The notes beneath the pieces were generated by a model, which was not told where the DNA came from, searched no databases, and saw only the letters and a list, made by a program, of their open reading frames with translations. The translations under genes were made by a program, and so were the position numbers. From Plasmopara viticola (taxonomy: Eukaryota > Oomycota > Peronosporomycetes > Peronosporales > Peronosporaceae): a stretch of DNA of 64,000 nucleotides. Shown here in pieces: positions 24,775 through 35,286 of the stretch. Each line of letters begins with the position of its first letter. Position 1 is the first letter of the stretch. The stretch lies in the NCBI GenBank assembly GCA_001695595.3, contig MBPM02000038.1, forward strand, positions 62,001 through 126,000, read 5' to 3'.

Positions 24775-24782
24775 TTAATATA

Positions 24783-26069
24783 TATTAACTAAATATTGAT
24801 CGCTAGTGCAATTGATCATTGTGTTTTTACCATCACCCAACGGGGTCGTTGAGAAACTGCACATATAAAAGTTATATATTTATGTATATAGGAACAAGAG
24901 CGTAAATAGTACGTTTCTATTCGATACCGAAGATTTTGGCTACACGAACGGTAGACACTGAAATGACTCAAAACTTTCCTAAATTATATCAATTAATTAA
25001 TTTTATTCGTGCAAGTGTCACAATATTAACGAAAAGCACACTAACCAAGAAAAACACATGTATTTTGTTGTATTAGTCATATAATTCGAACACAAATCCA
25101 TTAACTTCATCATTATAATAAAGTTGATAAGGTTGTCTAGTATCAATGCACTGTTGTTTATATTTCGCATTCAGTATCGTTGATAGAATTTCGAGATAAT
25201 CTCCCTCCTTAAATAATCAATATTTGAGTAAAGCTTCTTCATCGTTTGTAAATATCTGTTCATTAAAGTGTTTCGAATAAACGTTATACGTCTTTTAGCT
25301 AATCTTAAAGTTACTCCAATTCTTTCATTTATGCATCGAACCTATGATCATCTTTTGGAGTAGTCTCACTATCTCCGATATCTCTAGCGATCCAGCATCT
25401 TTGTAACGTCCGATTCTAATAACAATTTTACATACGAGACGGAACTTCTGTATCAAGTCGTAAGTTTTTCCGATTAAATCAGGTTGATCGTGTTGTTTGC
25501 TATAAAGATACATCAAACTCCAAAGACCACGATAGTCATCATATGTGCCTTGGTACTGTTTATCGTTATTTTTCTAATACTCTGAACTATTGGTTACCCC
25601 AAAACCATTGAATCAAGTATTTAGTGTTATAGACGCAACCCGATGGCCTAAACTTGAGTCTAATCGAAGTTATACAATGTAGCTTCTGTTGCCTGACGGA
25701 CCTCAAATGTTTCTGAAGCCAAATTTACCTTCGATTTAGCATTCAGCTGATTCGCAAATTGTTGTAGCTCAATAGCGCTTGATTAACTCAATTTTATAAT
25801 ACAAAATTATTCTGTAATGCTTATATAGCCAATTATAATTAAGGCATTATTCAACTTCAATCATGAGTAGAAGTACGCGATAAGTAGATTCGTTCTTTAT
25901 AGAGTTGACAACTAACTGTCAACAAAGACAAGCGTGCTGTAAGTGTCAATGATGACAACAACGGTTTGATTGCATCGGAAAGTGTCATCATTATTTTCTT
26001 TTAACTACTAAGTGGCTCGACTGGCTATGACTGTGTTTGAGATGCATATGTAGTCGTCGTTTCTTGCGT
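24783..26069. pseudogene. AT-rich relic sequence of the viral block
   Basis: No intact gene. On the minus strand a continuous reading from about 25570 down to about 25100 gives a coherent, Leu/Ile/Lys-rich peptide interrupted by one stop; the open part is 25516-25325 (QKFRLVCKIVIRIGRYKDAG). On the plus strand near 25920-25990 a short Asn/Asp-rich fragment (SVNDDNNGLIASES) reads in frame. Both are typical of neighbouring virus-like debris, but I cannot assign either to a named protein. Confidence 0.3.
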
Positions 26070-27300
26070 AGCGGCGATTAAAAATACGTCTGCCTTTGCT
26101 CTTAATAGTAGTCTTAATCTTTTTGCGGTAGGATTATAAACTGGTGTCTAGAGCATTTTGATGATTAGCGATTGAAACTAACGCTAAAAGTGTCATTTGA
26201 GCAATGACTATAATAGTTACTGGAACGATTTACGAGCTCAAACATAATGGTTTATTTACGGTTGATAAAAGAACGACACTGACTGCTATTTTGCTCCAGA
26301 TGATGTAGTCAGTCTGAATTTCCCACAAAGCATAAGCATCCCTACCGCTTTAACACAAAGAAATAATTTTTTTAATGATATCGTCAATACTGTCACGACT
26401 GTAGCAAATGCTTTGATATCGGAAACAGCTCCAGCTCTTAAAAATGAACTAAGTTCGCGTCTAGTTTTCACAACAAATTGATACTTTCGATGCCACTAAA
26501 GTTACGATTGCAGTAACAACCGTTTTGGTTGGCCGGCAACGCGAAATGGTGGGATTCTTTTTAGATTCAGTAAATAGGTAAGTAGCTGGCGTACCGCAGA
26601 AAGGGGTTGCTGGTACGTGTTATTATATACTAAAGATTTGTTTAGCTGATCTTCATCCCATCTTTAAGGAATTAGAGTCTGCTGCACACCCTCAAATCAA
26701 AAAAAATGATGAAATGCAATATCGGCTTTGTTGATATCACAACTACAACTGGTGATTTAATGAGCTTATCCTTTCTCTCCCTAATTGGTTGCTCGACGAT
26801 TCTGGTAATTATTAAGGAGCGGCCCCAGATAATGCAAATGCAGGGAACTTGACAACTGGTGGAGCTGACTCTTTTCGAGAGGTTTACGGCGTTATGTCCA
26901 ACAACATGACACAGATACCCACTTCTGGTCAAAGCTTTCTGTTCTCCACTCGTCTAAACTTTTCTTTACAATGATTTTGCTAATCAAATTTATATTGTCG
27001 CTTAAATTGTTAGATAAGTCATTTACCTCGATGTCTACGCACAGTATTTTTGATCGAAAGCAGGTACTGGTCAGCAAAACTTTTAGCAAAACGCTCTGTG
27101 TAGCTACAATATAAGCTCATCATAGCAAATACATTGCTCTGATTCCAGTCAGTGAAGCATGCAGTGATCATTTCGAAAGCGCAACGAGTATTGAACAATT
27201 CCAATCTCCTTTGACAGTGCTCCATGGACTCGTCAGCAAGGAGCAAGCAATCACGATCTCTTAGTCATCGTTGGCAACGAAAAACATCTTCATTAACTGT
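26070..27300 (+). repeat. Segment A of a ~1.2-kb inverted duplication with virus-like gene debris
   Basis: This segment is repeated in reverse orientation at 29640-30770. Matching islands in the same order are: APDDVVSLNFPQSIS (near 26300 plus; near 30545 minus), a DIT..GDL..LS segment (near 26735 plus; near 30115 minus), and a minus-strand CLLLADESMEHCQ stretch (near 27245; plus near 29705). Two opposite-sense reading directions are therefore conserved in both copies. The first peptides are Ser/Thr/Asn-rich like viral surface or structural proteins. All frames are broken. The homology covers gene edges and spacers alike, so it is a duplication of DNA rather than of one gene. Confidence 0.65.
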
Positions 27301-27395
27301 TAAAAATGGATTTAAATACGATATCAGTATCAAATACTGCATCAATATCTAATATTAAATTGAAATTTATAGTATTAGTGTTGATATTAATCTAC

Positions 27396-27497
27396 GTAAC
27401 AACAATCCATCTTATAGTACATTAGTAGCATTAGTAGCCAATGAAAGTAACAACAATTCATCTTATAGTACATTAGTAGCATTAGTAGCCAATGAAA
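27396..27497 (+). repeat. Tandem 51-bp duplication, in frame
   Basis: Two adjacent 51-bp units (27396-27446 and 27447-27497) differ at one base. Fifty-one is a multiple of three, and in the open frame each unit encodes a 17-residue segment (NNNPSYSTLVALVANES, then NNNSSYSTLVALVANEN). The near-identity shows that the duplication is recent compared with the decay around it. Confidence 0.8.
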
Positions 27498-27539
27498 ACT
27501 TTTATAAATAACGCAAATCTAGTCAATTTTTCCAAAAAA

Positions 27540-27720
27540 TGAGAATACGGCTGGGGTACATTTAGGTAGTACATTAAGTTACAGCAACAGCAGCTCAATG
27601 AAACTTTGTTGATACTACCCCTGGAACGATTGAAGTTAGTAAAGCTTAAGCAGTCGAATCAAATTACATTTTGACTAATCTTGGTACGTTAATTTTGCAC
27701 CATCAGACGCTACTCAGGTA
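27540..27720 (+). pseudogene. Fragment resembling a viral fibre or structural-protein repeat
   Basis: Short fragments across frames read TPGTIEVSKA, then after one stop AVESNYILTNLGTL. The pattern P-G-T-(I/V)-x-x-S-K-A followed by an (A/V)-V-(E/D) turn is frequent in tail-fibre and other structural proteins of phages and large dsDNA viruses. The frame carries stops and is too short to assign. It supports a viral origin of the block but is weak on its own. Confidence 0.3.
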
Positions 27721-27762
27721 TTACAGTTGCAAGCGCTTTCGGTTTGAAAATTTTTAAGAGGG

Positions 27763-27855
27763 AAAGTATACACTTTGGTGTGTCTCGAATGCATCTGTGC
27801 ACGTCTAAAGAGATAGAAAGGACGTATTTGTCGTCCCACATCATCTGAGCACTTG
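27763..27855 (+). repeat. Isolated ~100-bp satellite monomer
   Basis: One unit of the family that forms the array at 36700-38795 sits inside the virus-like block, recognisable by GCATCTGTGCACGTCT, GATAGAAAGGACGTATTTGTC and CACATCATCTGAGCACTT. Confidence 0.7.
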
Positions 27856-27954
27856 AGAACCATAGTAGTTACTAATCGTCAGTATAATACTGCTGCTGGT
27901 AACTGAGTATTCTTAACAAGATCAGCTAACTTAAATTTTTGTGAAACATGTAGA

Positions 27955-28155
27955 ATGTTATTCAAAGAAATATTTGCAGTTAACGCTACTGCAGTTGGTG
28001 CTGAAAGTTGTATTAGAATAGCAATTTATGTTGATAGTTCCTACCAAAAAGATTTAGATTGCAATCAAACAATGTTTTACCTACCGAACTTTGCATTAAA
28101 TTCGACTCGGGAACGAGCGCAAAAAGTACAAATGCTACGTAGGTGGGCACTTTGA
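27955..28155 (+). pseudogene. Short virus-block frame of unknown nature
   Basis: A 66-codon frame (MLFKEIFAVNATAVGAES near the start) that reads open upstream for a few more codons. It lies between the satellite monomer and the direct duplication. I do not recognise it. Composition is like the neighbouring relics. Confidence 0.25.
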
Positions 28156-28439
28156 CTAGATGTGACCCGCGAAGTAAAAAAAGTCAACTAAAATGATTTC
28201 TAGCACATATTCGAGAGAGGTCAAAACATCACCAAATACTAATTTGCATGGGAATGGAACTGTCTCTAATACTTAATATTAGAATGTCTCAATATTCTAC
28301 TGGGAAATCTACAGAATACTTAAAAGGTCGATTGGGCCCCCTTACGGTATTTGTCATTGCAATTTTTGGAGGTCTAATTTGGTGTATTGTTTATCAAATC
28401 AGAGATGCAAAGACGTTGTCGACCAACTTGAGACTTATT

Positions 28440-29072
28440 ATTGCGACAAACTCTATGAACTCAACTTTAATAAATACAAGTACGAAGCGTCAGATAAACA
28501 ATCTCCAAGATAGAATCTATAAAGTGGATAAAGATGACATTTGAGGACATCAGATAAATGTCGATTATAGTAAAATTAAAGCGATCAACTTCGGTAGATA
28601 AAAATAAAATACTCAATTGTGCGAAGCGGCTTGAATTAAAGCTGAAGCATAATTGAACGACGCTCAAAGCCCTTGGCTCGAAGCCGAGCTCGTTTGCCTT
28701 CGGACAAAAATTCAGAAGTAAGTTCTGTCAACAAAAAAAGGTGTTTTATTGCCGGCTGACTAATCTACTCATGTTCACTCACTTCACCGATTAAACGGTC
28801 ATTACACATGACCGTCCACGACGAGAATAAGACACTTCATTCTCAGCCTGCAAGTATTGATGCCGGTGATAAGGATTGATTCGGCACATCTGGATTCGTG
28901 TATTGAGAGCGGTCTGCTATTAGAACACGCCGACCAACATTTTACTCGTAGAAATCAAACAATCCATTGCTAATCTCTTGCGATAGAGCTCCAGTAATAG
29001 CTTCAAGATTCTTGACTTTACCTTAAGGCGAATCAAATGGGTAATCATGCATTTTCTAAAATACATTTTCGA
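28440..29072 (+). repeat. Direct duplication, unit 1, virus-like debris
   Basis: This unit is homologous throughout to 29081-29672. Its plus-strand 5' part reads CDKLYELNFNKYKY before breaking, and its minus-strand 3' part reads a fragment with ALSQEISNGLFDF and DRSQYTNPDVP-like islands. It also shares GCCTTCGGACAAA and GGCTGACTAATCTACTCA with unit 2. Both units keep the same opposed gene pair, so a convergent pair was duplicated in tandem. No frame is intact. Confidence 0.65.
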
Positions 29073-29080
29073 TACTGACT

Positions 29081-29672
29081 ATTGCGATAAACTCTATGGA
29101 CTCAACTGCAATGAATACAAATACAAAGGATCAGAGGAAACAATTTCAAAGATTGATTTCATAAAGTGGATGAAGATGACATGAGATGGTATCCGTATGA
29201 TAAAAATACTCAATCGTGTGAAGCGACTTGAGCTAAAAACGAAGAATAATTGAGCGATGCTTAAGAGCACTTGGCTCAAATCCGAGCTCCTTTGCCTTCG
29301 GACAAATAATCAGAAGTAAGTTTTGTAGAAGAAATGATTTTCTTTGCAGGCTGACTAATCTACTCAAAGTCGATCACTTCACCGATTATACGATCATTAG
29401 ACATGAAACGACCGTTTACGACGAGAATTAGACAATCACAATTCTTGACTGCAAGTATTGGTTCCGGTGACATGTTTAGATTGAGGTACATCCAAATTTG
29501 TCAATCGAGAGCGGTCTGCACTTGGAAATGCTGACCAACATCCCACTCGAAGGAATCAAAGAATCCATTGCTAATCTTATGCGATAGAGCTCCATTTATA
29601 GCTCTGGCCTTCTTGACTCGATTATGTAGCGAATGAAACGAGTAATCATGCACTTTGTTAAATACATTTTCG
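29081..29672 (+). repeat. Direct duplication, unit 2, virus-like debris
   Basis: Second unit of the direct duplication. The plus-strand part reads CDKLYGLNCNEYKYKG. The minus-strand part (from 29683) keeps a 60-codon open frame (ENVFNKVHDYSFHSLHN, then SHKISNGFFDSFEWDVG) that continues, after a stop, into LNMSPEPILAVKN. The globular, non-repetitive composition suggests a real viral protein, possibly of the particle, but I cannot match it to a named capsid family by eye. Confidence 0.55.
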
Positions 29673-30770
29673 TTGCAACCCATAACTTGAAAATTGCGAA
29701 TGCTTGCTCCTTTCTGATAAATTCATGGAGCACTGTCAATATAAAATGACCACTGCTTGTTTCACTGAATGGTATCAGAGCACTTTATATGAGCGTCTTG
29801 CTGAGAGTTTAATTGACCTATAACTGCTTCTGATCTAAAATACTGTGCGAAGCAACCGAGAAGATTGACCTATTTAAGTGGTTAAGCAACAATATAAATT
29901 TGATTGGCGATCGCGGAAAGGAACTTGTAGAGATCTATGTAGCATAGGCATAAGGTAAAAAGCTACTCGAAGTGTGCCAGCTTCACCAGCTGTAACGTTT
30001 CTTGTATTCGGACTAGTTGGGGCCGCACTTGATACCATTACCGGAGCCGCCGAGCAACCGTTTAGGAAGAGAGAGGATAAACAAATTAAATCACCAGCTG
30101 CACTAGTGATATCAACAAAGCCATATTGAACGTCATCGCTAATTTGATTCGAGATTTCGCAATAAACTTCAATATTTTAAAGAAGGGATGGAGATATGAT
30201 AAATACCTTGTACCAGCAACTTTTTCCGCGGTAGTAAAATAGCCTGCTACTTGTCCACCTAATGCTTTTTTGCCCTTTAAAAAGAATTTAATCACTTCGG
30301 TGTGTCGGCCGACCAAGAGGACTCGATGGTGTAATCGTTGCTCCAGTGGCATCAGAGGTACCAGTCTGGTGTTGATTCCAAATAAGACCTTGAGTAGTCC
30401 GTTACTAACAGCTGGGGTTATTTATGCAACTCTACCAGTATTTAAATCTTGGTAGCAATAATTGAATGATTCAAAACACCATTCTCTTGTGATATAGCGG
30501 TAGGATTGCTAATACTTTGTGGGAAATTCAGACTGACTACATCATCTGGAGCAAGATAGGAGTCTGTGCCAATCTTTCATCAATTGTAATCACACCATTC
30601 AGTTTGAGCTCGATAATCGTTACCATAACTTTTATAGCCATTGCTCGTAATGACACTTCTAGCGTTATATACAATTGCTAATTTATTAAATTGCTTCATC
30701 CACCAGCTTTCAATCCAACTGCAATTTTTTTAAAGAGAAATATTAAAAGAAGATGCAGACAAATGTTTAT
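29640..30770 (-). repeat. Segment B of the ~1.2-kb inverted duplication
   Basis: Reverse-complement partner of 26070-27300. In this copy the structural-like fragments read on the minus strand (near 30545 and 30115) and the CECLLLSDKFMEHCQ-like fragment reads on the plus strand near 29705. Divergence between A and B is substantial, including indels of several codons. The duplication is therefore old, or the two were different but related viral genomes. Confidence 0.6.
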
Positions 30771-30799
30771 ACGAACCCACGCGCCCTTTAACTAAAGGT

Positions 30800-31245
30800 G
30801 CTAAAGTTTTGACCGTCGAACATACGACTAGTATGACAGTCCATATCCACAGTTACGTCCTTTCTATTTTCAACACGTGCACATATGCAATAAAACCAAA
30901 ACTAAGTGCATTTTAACTTTATTATAGCGCTATGACGCTTACGACAACAAATACGTCTTTTCTATCATTTTAGACGTGCCCGGACGCAATCGAGCCACAA
31001 CTATGCGTATATTTACTTCACTCAAGTGCTGACACGCTGGAAAGCCATAGATACATCGTTTCTGTTGTTCTGGACGTGAATAGACGTCGACGTGCCACAA
31101 CTAAGTGTATGATCACTCTTCCGAAGCCCTGAGATGATGTGCGACGACAGATACGTTCGTTCTATCTTTCAAGACGAGCACTGATGCAATAGAGACTCAA
31201 CGGAGCGTAAATTTCTTCTCTTTATGCGCTGAGACGCTGTACGCC
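30800..31245 (-). repeat. Satellite array, ~4-5 units, inverted
   Basis: Minus-oriented units of the ~100-bp satellite, recognisable by ACGTCTTTTCTATCATTT, CGCTGAGACGCTGTACG and related strings repeated about every 100 bases. It begins directly after the inverted viral segment and ends about 230 bp beyond the stop of the TPR gene. The larger array on the other side of that gene has the opposite orientation. Confidence 0.8.
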
Positions 31246-31479
31246 ACCTTCGAAAGGAATCATCGGCAATGCCCCTTATTCGGCTTTTCGTTTCTCAATT
31301 TTTCTAAGCACCAACTATAGCTGTTTTTTATTAACTACTCGCTTCATAAAAAACATGTCGCTTAGAAGGTCAGTTTTATTACCGGTTCGAACTGATCTTT
31401 TCAATAAAAATTCGCAGCAAAAACAGCAAATTATGTACTCGAAAAAAAATGCGACTATTACATTCAACCTTCACTGCAC
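31246..31479. other. 3' flank of the TPR gene
   Basis: Short AT-rich spacer between the satellite array and the stop codon of the TPR gene; it should contain that gene's 3' untranslated region. Confidence 0.5.
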
Positions 31480-34400
31480 TCAAACCTTGTTGGTTGCAGC
31501 AGTCACTTCAAACGGATCATTCGCGCCTTGCAGACGAAGTGATGGATCATAGCACCAGCTGAGATACAGAGTCAATGACGTGCGATAAAGGGGACTCGGT
31601 GGTGCTAAATCCATCAGACCTTTTTGTAATCCACTGTTCGATCTTGTGCAAAATGTACCCAATCGATGCTCTGCCTTCGAAGATAATTGACCCATTTTTA
31701 AAAAGTGATTGATCCAGTGTTGCTTATAAACGTGCGCTAGAATGTAGCCCGTGCCATTGAGTATGTTATCACGAAAAGGCCAAGTCAGTAATTTATCGAG
31801 CCCCATCATTTTAAATACATGACCATAATCGAATGCAAACGGAGATTCTGCCGGCACATTTGAATTTTTGGAAAATCCAAGCGCCGTATCCAATATCGTA
31901 TCAACCAACAGTTTGCTTTCGTTTGAATCGTTATCAAGAATAGACGCCCCCAATACTTGCGTCGACCAATTCATACTGTAGCCATAATGCATGCAGTCTC
32001 CATAAATCGAGCACCGACGAGCAAGATCGTGAAAATCTGCCGGGACGAAGTAGTCCAATACATTCGACCACGAGATTGTATACGGACGCAATTCTGCAAT
32101 ACAAGACAAGAGCCGTTGATTTTCTTGCTCTGTCGCTGGATTTCCACAAATTGCCTTGACAACACCATACAGCACCTCGATTGTTAATTTGTTTGCCAGA
32201 ATCAACGCACGAAGATGACGCAGTTTGCGTGCAATATGAAGCACAAACAAGTTTACAATCGAGAGTTTGTCAATGTCAGTGGTTGGCTTCTTTTCTTGTT
32301 CGACAAACTCTTTCAAAAGACTCGTAAACTCGACAATATTGAGCGCAATATCTTCTTCAAGTGGAGGGGCACCGAACGGGACATTCCACATCGTCAAGCT
32401 ACCAACCAGGTGCGATTCGCTACCAGACTTGGCGGCTTTTTCCTCGTTCGCTTTCTTCTTGCGTCGATTCTTTTTCGCTCTAGATTTGCCAGAGGTCGAT
32501 ACTTGAGGTTTGGTGTCTAAAGTCTCCTTTTCCATCATCTTTAAGACTATAGGGGATGCTCGAAGTTCGCCAGTGAGCAAGTACGCTGTCAAATCAAGTC
32601 GATCAACCTCGCGCTTAAAACTCGCAATTGCAAGCAAAACTTTTGAATTGTATCGCTCCATGTTGAGAATAAACTCCGACCGCGCTTTGGCAGCAGAGAT
32701 TGGGGCCGTACTGGCCCAATACTTTAAATACGACATCACCTTGCCATTCTCTTGCTGTTCATCAAGTGACGTCAGCACTGCCGCTAAACTCTTTCGAAAA
32801 TCGTCTAGTGTTGTAAGACTCCATGTTGACGAAAGCCAAACTTCCAAGCCACTCCATATCGAACAATCCTGCGAGCCAAGCATATGAGCAAGCACTTTGC
32901 ACTTTGCAACGGCAAACTCACTCATTTCAAAGCCAACAAAGCGCAAGGGACCTTCAAAATCCGCACATGGTTGTAAAGTGGCACATACCAAGCTACTCAA
33001 GTCGTTAAATCCAATCGCAACGTGCGTCGTCCCAAAGAAATAGACTTCGGCTCGATTTGGATTATTAGCAAAGTTTGATCGGATTCGGGCATCGTATTCA
33101 GGAAGAACTTCACTCTGGTGGGTACGCGGATCAATGACATCACCAAAGGTTACTTCTCGTCCTTTTGCTTGAAGAATTTCCAAGGCAGCCGTTCCATGCC
33201 ATCGCTTGATCAAATCACCACGGGTGATGGCCTTGTCAAAGGCGCCGGTGCGGATACTCAGTGCTTTCAGCCACGGACTTGCACTCGCATCCAAGTAGGC
33301 ACGATAGAGGACTTTGTTTGCAAAAACTGGGTCCACGCCTTCGGGCCAACCGCGCGCTCTTGGAAATTCCAGCGCAATATTGGGCGGCGTAGACTTGATA
33401 AACATTTGCATTTCGCGTGGAATCGATTTTGTTTGTTTCCGTGAAGAGCTAGCGGAGGCTGAAAGTCCAAGATGCATCATGTTTTCAAACATTTCCATTC
33501 GCGCAATGTACTGATCAATCGACCCTTCCTCTTTGTCATCCAGCGTTGGGAAGCAATCCTTGGATTTTTTTTCGAAAACCGCAGAAGCAATTGTGTCACA
33601 ATTCCGGGCATCGCGCTGCTTGCGCTGTTCATTCGTCGATACTGTGGATACTTGATGCATCGTCTGTTGACAAATTGTCTGCTTTGATTGTCGATCCACT
33701 TCAGCTGCGATACGAGTCTTGAATTCCTCGATTCGCTTTCGATTTGCTGTTGAGGAATCAGCCTTTGACACGACGTTGATCCGAATGGCATTCAACTCAT
33801 CAATGCTCGTGGTTTGAGGAAAGCCAAGCTTTTGTAAACATCTTGCTCGACGTGTCCATGCCGTGGCATTCAGCAGATCAATGATACCCGCAACCGTGCA
33901 ATTCAAGACTGCGAGCTCCAAAGAAGGTAGCTGATTCTCGGCTGTATGAATAGAAGTATCGCGCGTTGCCAGACTAATATTAGGCACGTCGGTAGTCTCA
34001 TGATGCAGTCTCAAGTGCACTGCAGCAATGTTGTTAAGTACGAGTGACACATTCCGTGAGCACGAGAGAAGTGTCTGCACTCCTTTCTCGAAACACTTTT
34101 CTGCAGCTTGAAAAACCCCTTTTAAAAAATACTCGCATCCTCTTTTTCGAAACGTATCCGTATCTTCACCCAGCTCGTTAGCTTCTAGTGTAGTGGCCAC
34201 GAAACAAGCTGACGCTTCGATCTCCGCACACCACTCAACGTACGATTGAAATCGTGACTTTTCTTTTAAGATCATAGTCTCCTTGGTCAGCACATTCTCC
34301 AACAAACGTCTATCTTTCGTCGACAAGTTTGGTACAACTTGGCAGGCCTGTGCCACCACAGACTGAGCAATGTGGTGATAATGTCGTTTGTCCTCCTGAG

Positions 34401-35286
34401 TGCTAGCAATTTCATCTAAAGACGCTGCAAGTCGGTACCATGCCTTGCTATACCCTGGATTAAGATGCACCGCAGCGCCCGCAAACTGCATTGCTGCACG
34501 AAATTCTTTCAACTTGAATCGACACGTGGCCAGGTTTGAAAACAAAACTGCCATTTGCTTCACGTCCATCGCTACGGTTTCGATTGCTCGTTCATAACAC
34601 GCCAACGCCCCGCGTCCTTGGTTTCTGGTGTTCACCACTGTAAAGAACGCGTTGCCAAGTGTCTTCCACGTCGCAAAATCTCGAGGTGCTCGCTTCCATG
34701 ACATTAATTCCTTTGGTTGTTCGATACGAATGCCCTCCGTCATGTCCTGACGTACTTTGTAGTACGGTTCAACCACCACGATCGGATCGCCTTTTCGAAA
34801 ACAACTGGCCACAATCCGCTGTTTCTCATGGCGTGGGAGCTCGGGATCCACTAATCCATACACTGCAAGCTCTACGAATTGACCCGTGACATCTTCTAGT
34901 AAAAGCGTGGTTGATGCCAAAGCGAAAAACGCATCATCGATGGCCACCCAACCGCAAAGGTACCGACCGCGATGAGTTGTGCCTATCAAGAGCTCCTGAA
35001 TCAGTATTGGTTTCAACGATTCGAGGGAATTCGTGTCGTTCAAAGGGGGTTTAGAATCCGTATCGAAGGCATTGGCTACGTGCGTCGTGTCCGGCGAAGT
35101 CTTGGCAAAATACCCGCCTGGTTGCACAAATCGGGCTCGGCTTTTTTGAAAACGGTCAATGAGCCCCTTTTGAGTGCGACCTTGGATTGAATCGTTCAGT
35201 TGACCCACGACGTTTTTTAACACTTTGTTGCGCTCATCGTGTGGCAACAACCTTAGAAACTCTTGTATCTTTGCCTCGTCGAACAT
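31480..35286 (-). CDS. Large TPR protein with a DUF4470-like C-terminal module
   Basis: A single 1268-codon exon, the largest intact gene here. Residues about 100-185 resemble a small beta domain (GRYLCGWVAIDDAFF, then VVVEPYYK). Residues about 205-300 hold two to three TPR helices (AWYRLAASL, ATWKTLGNAFF) as in co-chaperone-type adaptors. The C-terminal half includes YFFGTTHVAIGF, LRFVGFEMSEFAVAK and, after a Lys-rich linker (KSRAKKNRRKKKANEE), IYGDCMHYGYSMNW. That combination matches the DUF4470-type region also found in fungal MYND/TPR proteins and in axonemal dynein assembly factors of the DNAAF3 type. No MYND zinc cluster and no membrane segment are present. A role in protein complex assembly is inference. 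It stays intact although satellite arrays flank it on both sides. Confidence 0.85.
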   Translation of the reverse strand: MFDEAKIQEFLRLLPHDERNKVLKNVVGQLNDSIQGRTQKGLIDRFQKSRARFVQPGGYFAKTSPDTTHVANAFDTDSKPPLNDTNSLESLKPILIQELLIGTTHRGRYLCGWVAIDDAFFALASTTLLLEDVTGQFVELAVYGLVDPELPRHEKQRIVASCFRKGDPIVVVEPYYKVRQDMTEGIRIEQPKELMSWKRAPRDFATWKTLGNAFFTVVNTRNQGRGALACYERAIETVAMDVKQMAVLFSNLATCRFKLKEFRAAMQFAGAAVHLNPGYSKAWYRLAASLDEIASTQEDKRHYHHIAQSVVAQACQVVPNLSTKDRRLLENVLTKETMILKEKSRFQSYVEWCAEIEASACFVATTLEANELGEDTDTFRKRGCEYFLKGVFQAAEKCFEKGVQTLLSCSRNVSLVLNNIAAVHLRLHHETTDVPNISLATRDTSIHTAENQLPSLELAVLNCTVAGIIDLLNATAWTRRARCLQKLGFPQTTSIDELNAIRINVVSKADSSTANRKRIEEFKTRIAAEVDRQSKQTICQQTMHQVSTVSTNEQRKQRDARNCDTIASAVFEKKSKDCFPTLDDKEEGSIDQYIARMEMFENMMHLGLSASASSSRKQTKSIPREMQMFIKSTPPNIALEFPRARGWPEGVDPVFANKVLYRAYLDASASPWLKALSIRTGAFDKAITRGDLIKRWHGTAALEILQAKGREVTFGDVIDPRTHQSEVLPEYDARIRSNFANNPNRAEVYFFGTTHVAIGFNDLSSLVCATLQPCADFEGPLRFVGFEMSEFAVAKCKVLAHMLGSQDCSIWSGLEVWLSSTWSLTTLDDFRKSLAAVLTSLDEQQENGKVMSYLKYWASTAPISAAKARSEFILNMERYNSKVLLAIASFKREVDRLDLTAYLLTGELRASPIVLKMMEKETLDTKPQVSTSGKSRAKKNRRKKKANEEKAAKSGSESHLVGSLTMWNVPFGAPPLEEDIALNIVEFTSLLKEFVEQEKKPTTDIDKLSIVNLFVLHIARKLRHLRALILANKLTIEVLYGVVKAICGNPATEQENQRLLSCIAELRPYTISWSNVLDYFVPADFHDLARRCSIYGDCMHYGYSMNWSTQVLGASILDNDSNESKLLVDTILDTALGFSKNSNVPAESPFAFDYGHVFKMMGLDKLLTWPFRDNILNGTGYILAHVYKQHWINHFLKMGQLSSKAEHRLGTFCTRSNSGLQKGLMDLAPPSPLYRTSLTLYLSWCYDPSLRLQGANDPFEVTAATNKV

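Noticed and set aside
32215..35190. Plus-strand open frames of 60-125 codons opposite the TPR gene
   Set aside because: They are shadows of the long minus-strand coding exon.
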